Part shown: positions 1 through 4,811 of the stretch, in pieces | Numbering within the stretch: position 1 is the stretch's first letter | Layout of the letters: every line of letters starts with the position of its first letter | DNA from: Candidatus Gastranaerophilales bacterium | GTDB lineage: Bacteria > Cyanobacteriota > Vampirovibrionia > Gastranaerophilales > CAJFVJ01 | Length of the DNA: 5,734 nucleotides | Reading direction: 5' to 3' | Assembly (NCBI GenBank): GCA_028694275.1 | Contig: JAQUTS010000116.1 | Span: forward strand, 1 to 5,734 | The notes under the pieces: generated by a model | Databases searched by the model: none | The model's input: the letters and a program-made list of their open reading frames with translations, nothing else | Told to the model about the DNA's origin: nothing | Translations under genes and position numbers: made by a program

Positions 1-45
1 TCTTTTATTTTCTGATAATGTATCTATAACAGCTAATTTACTCAT
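1..45 (-). CDS. Start of a third glutamate synthase-operon gene (partial; possibly GXGXG subunit)
   Basis: Only the first 15 codons (MSKLAVIDTLSENKR) are inside the window, and the gene continues past base 1. The ATG at 45-43 lies 15 bases after the stop of the FMN-domain gene, and an AAGGA Shine-Dalgarno sits about 7 bases upstream of it, so this is very probably a real, co-transcribed gene. In organisms with split glutamate synthase, the amidotransferase, FMN-binding and GXGXG domains of the GltB chain are separate neighbouring genes. The two upstream genes here are the first two in that order, so a GXGXG-domain (GltB domain 3) protein is the expected product. That assignment rests on context only: the 15 residues carry no diagnostic motif. 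An NAD(P)H-dependent small subunit would be the main alternative. Confidence 0.6.
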   Translation of the reverse strand, partial: MSKLAVIDTLSENKR

Positions 46-60
46 TTTAAATCCTTAATA

Positions 61-1701
61 TTAGCATACGTGCTGAATTTGAAGTCTTGTTGCAACGTTT
101 TTATCAACAGTGATAAGAGCATCAGACCTACCAACAGGAAGTGTGCTGTTCCCAATTGGAGCCATAAGTTTTTTGAGCTCGGTGTTTGTTGCAAGGAAAT
201 AATTTACAATATTTTCCGCGGCTTTATCTACGTCTAGTCTTTCAACAAGAGTAGGGTTTTGGGTGGTGATTCCCATAGGGCAAAGTCCTGTGTTGCAAGC
301 GTTACATTTTCCGTAGTCATTACCGATACAGCCTGCAATTTGAAGAATTAATTTACCCGTGAAAATTCCGTTTGCGCCCAAACATATCATTTTAAAGGCA
401 TCTGCTGCAAGAGTTCCGCGCATGCCGATTCCGCCACCTGCCCAAAGAGGAATTTGACCTTGTTTTCCTTGGTGGATAGCTGCTAAGTAGCAATCACGAA
501 GTCTTGAAACAATAGGGTGTCCAGTGTGGTCTAGAGATATTTCATGGGCTGCTCCTGTTCCACCTGCGATACCATCCAAGAAAAAACCGCCAACTATGTT
601 ATAAGGGTCTCTCATAAGGTTGTTATAAACCGATACGCTAGTTACAGAGGCTGCAACTTTAATCGCAACAGGCACTCTGAATTTAAACGCAGCGTTCATA
701 GATAAAAACATCTTTTGGACGCTTTCTTCAATTGAATAAAGCCCTTGATGATTAGGCGGGGAAAGTAAATCCGCCTTTGGAACCCCTCTAATTTCTTGAA
801 TATGTTTTGCAACTTTTTGTGCGAGTAAAAGCCCCCCGTCACCTGGCTTTGCGCCTTGTCCTATTTTTATAAGCACACCCGCAGGATCTTCTGTCATCTC
901 AGGCATTGCGTTTATAATTCTGTCCCAGCCAAAATGGCCTGATGCGATTTGTAAAATCATATATTTTAAATATTTTGATTTTAGAAGTTTTATAGGAACG
1001 CCTCCTTCTCCTGTACACATGCGGACAGGAAGACCTACTACTTCGTTGAGGTATGCAACTGCTATTGCCATAGCTTCCCACATTCTTGGAGATAATGCTC
1101 CGATTGACATGTCGCCAATTATAATCGGGTAAATCCAGTGAGTGGTTGGAATGTTTCTATCGATTTGGAGTTTCCCCTTTGAAATGCTAAAAGGGAGTTC
1201 TTCCGGTGGCATAATTCTTCCAAATGGGGCAAGAATATCAAATGTATGCCTTTGAGCATCTAATGAAGGGTCTGTCATTTGTGAAATACGGCCGATTTTA
1301 ATTTTGTCTAGCGTTCTTCCTTCCGTGTGAAGGTTAGTTCTGCCGCCTCTTTTAGGAGAATCAGCATTTTCTGCTCTATATTTGATTTCCATGCGGTGAT
1401 GTTGGTTATAAACAGGCTTTATTGCCTCGTTGGGACAAACTTTTTGGCAAACACCACATCCCACGCAGTTTTTACAGGTTGCAACAACTTGCTTTATGAC
1501 AGGAACTGCCTTTAAATCAACGGTTGGATTTGGTAGCGCTCCATCGCTTCTTACTTTTTTCCTTTTTTCAACAGAAGCCGTGATTGCGCCAAAAGTACAA
1601 GCAGCAACGCATTTGCCACAGAGTGTACATCTTTCAGTGTTGTACTCTATCTGCCACATTAAATCGTCTTTTGCTATATCATTTGCGTTTATTGCTGCCA
1701 T
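61..1701 (-). CDS. Archaeal-type glutamate synthase, ferredoxin plus FMN-binding synthase subunit
   Basis: This 546-residue protein is the synthase core of a split glutamate synthase: it reductively condenses ammonia with 2-oxoglutarate on FMN, using electrons fed through iron-sulfur clusters. Residues 20-95 form a two-cluster ferredoxin domain, with C25/C28/C31/C35 and C79/C82/C85/C89 in CxxCxxCxxxC spacing; C76 is an extra cysteine. The FMN barrel follows: GDMSIGALS (196-204), GEGG (231-234), KIGQGAKPGDGG (279-290), SPPNHQGLYSIE (314-325), DGIAGGTGAA (376-385) and AGGGIGMRGT (421-430). C458, C466, C469 and C474 near CPMGITTQ match the region that binds the 3Fe-4S cluster in GltS. The ATG overlaps the end of the amidotransferase gene by 13 bases and has GAGGA 7 bases upstream, which suggests translational coupling. 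The family is confident. Use of ferredoxin rather than NAD(P)H as donor is inferred from the fused ferredoxin domain. Confidence 0.92.
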   Translation of the reverse strand: MAAINANDIAKDDLMWQIEYNTERCTLCGKCVAACTFGAITASVEKRKKVRSDGALPNPTVDLKAVPVIKQVVATCKNCVGCGVCQKVCPNEAIKPVYNQHHRMEIKYRAENADSPKRGGRTNLHTEGRTLDKIKIGRISQMTDPSLDAQRHTFDILAPFGRIMPPEELPFSISKGKLQIDRNIPTTHWIYPIIIGDMSIGALSPRMWEAMAIAVAYLNEVVGLPVRMCTGEGGVPIKLLKSKYLKYMILQIASGHFGWDRIINAMPEMTEDPAGVLIKIGQGAKPGDGGLLLAQKVAKHIQEIRGVPKADLLSPPNHQGLYSIEESVQKMFLSMNAAFKFRVPVAIKVAASVTSVSVYNNLMRDPYNIVGGFFLDGIAGGTGAAHEISLDHTGHPIVSRLRDCYLAAIHQGKQGQIPLWAGGGIGMRGTLAADAFKMICLGANGIFTGKLILQIAGCIGNDYGKCNACNTGLCPMGITTQNPTLVERLDVDKAAENIVNYFLATNTELKKLMAPIGNSTLPVGRSDALITVDKNVATRLQIQHVC

Positions 1702-2801
1702 CTTTCAATCCTCAAATCGTTATCGACAACAACCATTTCTCTTTCGTTAGGATAGATGTCTGTTTCAATGTTTCTGTTTGGTAAAAGCTCATTTATACCT
1801 GTAACTTCAGATGTGATAATTACTGTATTATCATCTCTTCCAACAACAACAGGTCTCAATTTCTTCGAATCGCATGTAGCGAAGAGTGTTCCGTCCGGAG
1901 TCACTCCTATAATTGTGTTAGGTCCATTTATTTCAAGGTTTGATAAAGAAGCTTTTATTCTCAAAAGGATTTCTTTATCTTTTCTCTTTTCAATTTCGTC
2001 AAAAGGAAGAGGTGTAATCACGTGTTTATAATAGCTCAGCGGCCATTTTAAAATCTTGTTTACGTAATGCAAAGTGTATAAAAAGCATTGAGAGTCACTT
2101 TCAAAACCAATGTATCCTTCGCAAAGACTTTGCTGGAATAGTTTATTCTTTTCGTAGAAAGTATTTTCGCCATTTGCAAGTGCGCTATAACCTTGCAAAA
2201 AGAAAGGGTGAGCGGCATATCTTACGATGTCATAGTTCGTATTTTGTCTGCATTGAGCCGTGATTATTTTTGCCGTAAATACATCGTTTGGCTCCCAAAG
2301 TCCGAAATATGTTCCGATATCTTTTGGATCTCCGATTTCTTTAAGCATTAGAGTATCAGGCCAAAACGAATAAACATAACCATCTTGGGTATCTTCAAGC
2401 GCTTTTCTTAATTTTAATCTTGTTGTTAAAAGAAGTTCTTCTTTTTCTTCTTTAGGTGCGTATTTATAAGATTTTGGGTAATTGAATACCTCAAAAACGT
2501 AGTTTGGCATAGGTTCGATGTTTAGATGAGAAGCCATCTCTACGTTGACATCAGGCGCCCATTGCATTACACGGACAAAGCCGGTGTTGTGCAAAATGTC
2601 TTCTGCAATATGCATTCCTTCGTTTGTGCAGGCCATAGAAAGAATAGGTAAATCCTTGTATCCTTCAAAAACTCCGCCCAAATCTTGCATAACAAAGGCA
2701 AACCCTGAGTTATCATGACCTTTTTGCTGTGAGCGCATCAGTTCTAGTGATTTTGACGGGTGAAGATATTTTTTAGATTTAATTGCGCCAATTCTGCACA
2801 T
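1689..2801 (-). CDS. Glutamate synthase glutamine amidotransferase subunit (class II, GltB domain 1 type)
   Basis: This 370-residue protein should hydrolyse glutamine and pass ammonia to the FMN-binding subunit encoded just downstream. It starts Met-Cys (MCRIGAIKS), so removal of Met exposes Cys2 as the N-terminal nucleophile of the class II (Ntn-hydrolase) amidotransferases. Other family marks are KGHDNSGFAF (27-36, equivalent to the RGxDSxG region), ANGENTFYEKNK (209-220, where N210-G211 fit the oxyanion-hole NG of the usual HNGEI motif), ESDSQ (234-238) and a C-terminal part with RPVVVG and TSEVTG (316-335). Length fits the free-standing archaeal-type subunit rather than the roughly 1500-residue fused bacterial GltB. 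The ATG has GAGGA about 6 bases upstream and its own promoter at about 2832-2860. The stop lies inside the next gene. Other class II amidotransferases are possible in principle, but the neighbour makes glutamate synthase much the best reading. Confidence 0.9.
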   Translation of the reverse strand: MCRIGAIKSKKYLHPSKSLELMRSQQKGHDNSGFAFVMQDLGGVFEGYKDLPILSMACTNEGMHIAEDILHNTGFVRVMQWAPDVNVEMASHLNIEPMPNYVFEVFNYPKSYKYAPKEEKEELLLTTRLKLRKALEDTQDGYVYSFWPDTLMLKEIGDPKDIGTYFGLWEPNDVFTAKIITAQCRQNTNYDIVRYAAHPFFLQGYSALANGENTFYEKNKLFQQSLCEGYIGFESDSQCFLYTLHYVNKILKWPLSYYKHVITPLPFDEIEKRKDKEILLRIKASLSNLEINGPNTIIGVTPDGTLFATCDSKKLRPVVVGRDDNTVIITSEVTGINELLPNRNIETDIYPNEREMVVVDNDLRIERWQQ

Positions 2802-2831
2802 TTTTTATCCTCGTAAACGGCTAGCTTTTCA

Positions 2832-2860
2832 AGGATAAAATTTTTTGCAAAAAAAGTCAA
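2832..2860 (-). promoter_or_regulatory. Probable sigma70-type promoter of the glutamate synthase operon
   Basis: On the minus strand, TTGACT (2860-2855) is followed after 17 bases by TATCCT (2837-2832). The -35 matches the consensus at 5 of 6 positions and the -10 at 4 of 6. Transcription would start near 2825, leaving a leader of about 24 bases before the ATG at 2801. The 74-base gap between the M14 gene and the amidotransferase gene is the longest break in this part of the window, which supports a separate transcription unit. A perfect 14-base palindrome occupies most of the spacer. Confidence 0.5.
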
Positions 2861-2875
2861 ATTTATGTGCTCATT

Positions 2876-3520
2876 TTAATAAATTTGAGCTAAAAAATGA
2901 AATATTTCTTTATTTTTCTTCCATAAATTTGGAAAATCCTCATTATCTGGAAGTTCAAGAGTAATTGTAGGAATTTTTCGTTCTTTTCCTGCGTATGTGC
3001 CAAAACTTCCAGGGGTTGAATATCCTATATCCTCTTCAACTGCGTAGCCTGTGATTTCAGAGATTTTTTCAGCTAAATCTTTAGCTGGGCCATCATAATT
3101 CACTATTTTATAAGGTGTATGGAGCGTCAAAATTGCATCAATTCGGCAGTTTTCAATAACATCTACAACAAACTGTGTTTCGATTTCACTATTTGCTTTT
3201 TCGCCGCCGAAATACTGCGCATCTTCTGTTCTTGCCCAATTTTTGGTAGGAAAGTTTCTGTTCAAGTCAATTTTATTTGAGTTTTGGCGGGTGTTGAGAG
3301 CTTTCCCGTCAGGGTTTAAGCAAGGAATAATCAATAATCTGTTTTTAAGCTCTTTTCCTTCAATATTTTTTAAATATTCATTTATTAAAAGCTCGCCTTC
3401 AGGTTCATCCCCATGGAAAACGCCGAGGATTAAAACAGTTTTTTCATATTTTTCAGGCGCAAACTCAAGAAGGCTTATAACATTATTATGTAGGGTTTTT
3501 GTGGTCTTTAAAATTTTCAT
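2876..3520 (-). CDS. M14-family zinc amidase/carboxypeptidase, MpaA-like
   Basis: This 214-residue zinc peptidase resembles MpaA, the amidase that cleaves the gamma-D-Glu-diaminopimelate bond of murein tripeptide during cell-wall recycling. Visible M14 features are the zinc ligands H36 and E39 in GVFHGDEPEGE, the third ligand H134 in LTLHTPY, the substrate-binding LNRNFP loop (86-91, equivalent to Asn-Arg of carboxypeptidase A) and the catalytic Glu189 in TITLELP near the C-terminus. There is no signal peptide, so it acts in the cytoplasm, as MpaA does. The length is a little below the roughly 240 residues of E. coli MpaA, with all active-site elements kept. The ATG overlaps the stop of the YjbQ gene by one base (TAATG) and has only a weak Shine-Dalgarno, so translation probably depends on re-initiation. 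Other M14 substrates, such as acyl-amino acids (AstE/AspA-like deacylases), cannot be excluded. Confidence 0.82.
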   Translation of the reverse strand: MKILKTTKTLHNNVISLLEFAPEKYEKTVLILGVFHGDEPEGELLINEYLKNIEGKELKNRLLIIPCLNPDGKALNTRQNSNKIDLNRNFPTKNWARTEDAQYFGGEKANSEIETQFVVDVIENCRIDAILTLHTPYKIVNYDGPAKDLAEKISEITGYAVEEDIGYSTPGSFGTYAGKERKIPTITLELPDNEDFPNLWKKNKEIFHFLAQIY

Positions 3521-3933
3521 TACTCGCCCATAACTTTTACAATAAGTCTTTTTCTTCTTTGACCGTCAAATTCAGCGTAATAAATCTGCTGCCAAGGACC
3601 AAAATCAAGTCTTCCTTCTGTAATAGGCACAATAACTTCATGCCCGATTAAAAGGCTTTTAAGGTGGCTGTCACCATTTGTTTCACCTGTTCTATGGTGG
3701 TTGTAGTTAATATCAAAAGGAGCAAGTTCTTCAAGCCATTTGTCGATATCAGAAATCAAGCCACTTTCAGCATCATTAACATAGACTCCTGCGGTAATGT
3801 GCATTGCGCTCACTAGCACCATTCCTTCTTTTATGCCGCTTTCGCGCACAATATTTTCAACTTCGTCTGTTATATTAATATATTCGCGATGTTTTTGCGT
3901 GTTAAACCATAGATATTTTGTAAGAAATTTCAT
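3520..3933 (-). CDS. yjbQ: YjbQ/UPF0047 family protein
   Basis: This 137-residue protein covers the whole YjbQ/UPF0047 family. Diagnostic stretches are MHITAGVYVNDAESGL (44-59), HHRTGETNGDSHLKSLLIG (79-97, with conserved N86 and H90) and GRLDFGPWQQIYYAEFDG (107-124), ending in basic RRKR. The HITA and LDFGPW forms place it with the widespread subgroup shared by bacteria and eukaryotes rather than the HTTA/GTWQ form. Family members have been reported to complement thiamine-phosphate synthase mutants weakly, but the physiological role is not settled, so no firm reaction is assigned. A strong GGGGAG site lies 6 bases before the ATG, 29 bases after the csoR-like stop, and the downstream M14 gene overlaps its stop by one base. 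These spacings indicate a csoR-yjbQ-M14 operon. The protein is complete and shows no missing family motifs. Confidence 0.88.
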   Translation of the reverse strand: MKFLTKYLWFNTQKHREYINITDEVENIVRESGIKEGMVLVSAMHITAGVYVNDAESGLISDIDKWLEELAPFDINYNHHRTGETNGDSHLKSLLIGHEVIVPITEGRLDFGPWQQIYYAEFDGQRRKRLIVKVMGE

Positions 3934-3962
3934 CTTTATCTCCCCTAAAAAATATTCGTCTC

Positions 3963-4235
3963 TTATTTTGTAATTTTGTTGATTAAATTAATAATTTCAT
4001 CAATAATTTGCTGTTTTTGGCTTTCGTCGCCATGTTCTAAGGTTCTTTTAACACAGCAATTAAGATGTGATTCTAAAATTTCCAAATTCACTTTTTTAAT
4101 TATAGACTGGGTTGCAGAGAGTTGAGTACTTATTTCAATACAATCTCTGTTGTCTTCTACCATTTTCAAAAGGCCTTCAATTTGTCCTCTTGCTGTTTTT
4201 AGTAGGTTTGTTACTTTGCTTTTGTCTGCTTGCAT
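3963..4235 (-). CDS. csoR: CsoR/FrmR-family metal-sensing transcriptional repressor
   Basis: This 90-residue, all-helical regulator of the CsoR/RcnR/FrmR family binds DNA when metal-free and releases it on metal binding. Family marks are ARGQIEGL (15-22), DCIEISTQLSATQ (31-43) and ESHLNCCVKRTLEHGD (55-70). C32, H57 and C61 have exactly the spacing of the copper ligands Cys36-His61-Cys65 of M. tuberculosis CsoR (25 and 4 residues). With no histidine near the N-terminus, the pattern is x-C-H-C, the Cu(I) type, rather than the H-C-H-H of the nickel/cobalt sensor RcnR. C60 is an additional adjacent cysteine. AAGGAG lies 5 bases before the ATG. The gene follows the exported Cys-rich gene, whose promoter carries a CsoR-like operator, so that gene is the likely target. 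Metal specificity is inferred; a sulfane-sulfur (CstR) or formaldehyde (FrmR) sensor is less likely. Confidence 0.88.
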   Translation of the reverse strand: MQADKSKVTNLLKTARGQIEGLLKMVEDNRDCIEISTQLSATQSIIKKVNLEILESHLNCCVKRTLEHGDESQKQQIIDEIINLINKITK

Positions 4236-4253
4236 AAATACTCCTTGGGGATA

Positions 4254-4259
4254 ATTATA
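4254..4259 (-). promoter_or_regulatory. Possible -10 element for the csoR-yjbQ-M14 run
   Basis: A perfect TATAAT lies on the minus strand 18 bases before the csoR ATG. No recognisable -35 sits 16-18 bases further upstream, because that position falls in the hairpin loop and reads AAACAA. It could be a weak or activator-dependent start, or chance in AT-rich DNA, with csoR expressed by read-through from the Cys-rich gene. Confidence 0.25.
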
Positions 4260-4261
4260 AC

Positions 4262-4294
4262 CTAAAAAGCACTAATTTGTTTAGTGCTTTTTAG
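4262..4294 (-). terminator. Hairpin between the Cys-rich gene and csoR (rho-independent terminator or attenuator)
   Basis: A perfect 14-bp stem (4262-4275 paired with 4281-4294, CTAAAAAGCACTAA type) closes a 5-base loop. On the minus strand the 3' arm ends in CTTTTTAG, so the U-run is part of the stem, with A-run pairing opposite. It begins about 20 bases after the Cys-rich stop. The core is only moderately GC-rich, so partial read-through into csoR is plausible. The symmetry would let it act in either direction, but no plus-strand gene approaches it. Confidence 0.65.
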
Positions 4295-4316
4295 AAATAA
4301 AGTTTTGAAAAGTTAT

Positions 4317-4604
4317 TTATTTTTTGCAATCGCAATTTTGATCGCAGTTGCAATTTCCGTTACATTCGGTTTTGTGGAAAAATAAGAACTTTTTTTCTAC
4401 TTTGCATGAACAATCATCTGAGCATTTGCACTCACCTTCTTTGCAAGAACATTTTTCTTGTTTTTGGTGGCATCCGCAAGGGCATTCTTTTGCGCATTTG
4501 TCGCTGCAATTACATCCGGTTGTTGTAATGTTTGCAAATGATTGGCCTACGCCTACTGTTGCAAGAGTTGCAAGAGCCAAAGTTGTTAGAAGTATTTTTT
4601 TCAT
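4317..4604 (-). CDS. Exported cysteine-rich metallothionein-like protein
   Basis: This 95-residue protein matches no family I recognise by name. Residues 1-24 are a Sec signal peptide: MKK, then a hydrophobic LLTTLALATLATVGVG core, ending SFA before Asn25. The mature part (about 71 residues) has 17 cysteines, at 31, 33, 37, 41, 43, 45, 52, 54, 59, 61, 65, 67, 81, 85, 87, 91 and 93. Nearly all are in CxC or CxxxC pairs with Asp, Lys, Asn and Ser between them. A short KKFLFFHK segment (71-78) separates the last five. Such a pattern suits thiolate binding of Cu(I), Zn or Cd outside the cytoplasm; disulfides would be an alternative. The ATG at 4604 is chosen because AAAGGA lies 6 bases upstream and the signal peptide begins there. 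A TTG at 4622 would place that ribosome site inside the gene. It has its own promoter with a CsoR-like operator and is followed by csoR. Metal binding and copper control are inferred. Confidence 0.82.
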   Translation of the reverse strand: MKKILLTTLALATLATVGVGQSFANITTTGCNCSDKCAKECPCGCHQKQEKCSCKEGECKCSDDCSCKVEKKFLFFHKTECNGNCNCDQNCDCKK

Positions 4605-4610
4605 TGAATA

Positions 4611-4616
4611 TCCTTT
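4611..4616 (-). promoter_or_regulatory. Ribosome binding site fixing the start of the Cys-rich gene
   Basis: AAAGGA on the minus strand, with GGAG just before it, lies 6 bases before the ATG at 4604. It supports that ATG rather than the in-frame TTG 18 bases upstream, which has no comparable site. Confidence 0.7.
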
Positions 4617-4637
4617 CTCCAAATTTATTATCCATTT

Positions 4638-4659
4638 TATACCTCCCCACGGGGGTCTA
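4638..4659 (-). promoter_or_regulatory. CsoR-type operator upstream of the Cys-rich gene
   Basis: A C-tract/G-tract pseudo-palindrome flanked by A/T. Nine-base arms (4638-4646 and 4651-4659) match at 7 of 9 positions, giving TA-n-ACC-n-CC, four bases, GG-n-GGT-n-TA. This is the design of known CsoR operators, and it stands out as a GC block in AT-rich DNA. It lies just downstream of the -10, over the predicted transcription start, so bound repressor would block transcription. The link to the CsoR-family gene 400 bases away is inferred from form and proximity. Confidence 0.72.
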
Positions 4660-4664
4660 GTATT

Positions 4665-4693
4665 ATATTATTTTTAATACTTGTTTTTGTCAA
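4665..4693 (-). promoter_or_regulatory. Strong sigma70-type promoter of the Cys-rich gene
   Basis: A perfect TTGACA -35 (4693-4688, minus strand) is followed after 17 bases by TAATAT (4670-4665). A perfect TATAAT at 4667-4662 overlaps it but with a 20-base spacer. Transcription would begin near 4658, inside the operator-like palindrome, giving a leader of about 54 bases. A near-consensus promoter with an overlapping operator is what a repressed, inducible gene needs. Confidence 0.75.
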
Positions 4694-4740
4694 CCCCTAA
4701 TTTCTTGTTTTGAAGTACAATAATGAGCTTTTAAGCAATG

Positions 4741-4764
4741 GAAAAGCCGGCTTTGAACCGGCTT
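4741..4764 (-). terminator. Rho-independent terminator of clpB
   Basis: A 7-bp GC-rich stem (AAGCCGG at 4744-4750, CCGGCTT at 4758-4764) with a 7-base loop. On the minus strand it ends in a short run of four T before C. It lies about 47 bases after the clpB stop and before the promoter of the Cys-rich gene, so it separates the two units. The U-run is short, which lowers certainty a little. Confidence 0.75.
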
Positions 4765-4811
4765 AGAATAGTGTATTTTGTATTTGTTTGGGAGAATATC
4801 TGCTTTAACTT

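Noticed and set aside
899..1081. A minus-strand frame of 60 codons inside the FMN-binding gene
   Set aside because: It is an out-of-frame shadow within a conserved catalytic domain, with low-complexity Ser/Arg-rich sequence.
1327..2031. Several plus-strand reading frames of 60-106 codons opposite the glutamate synthase genes
   Set aside because: They lie entirely antisense to two confidently identified enzymes, overlap one another in different frames, and show no family motif.
4237..4253. A second CsoR-type operator just before csoR (TATCCCC and GGAGTA)
   Set aside because: Only about 4 of 7 arm positions match and the GGAG part is needed as the ribosome site, so autoregulation from here is not supported by sequence alone.
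4605..4622. An upstream TTG start for the Cys-rich protein that would add MEKGYS
   Set aside because: It overlaps the GGAGAAAGGA ribosome site and would put six residues ahead of a classical MKK signal-peptide start; the ATG at 4604 is better placed.
4348..4677. A plus-strand reading frame of 109 codons across the Cys-rich gene and its promoter
   Set aside because: It is antisense to a well-supported gene; its His/Ser/Leu-rich product reflects complemented TGC codons, and it runs through the promoter and operator.
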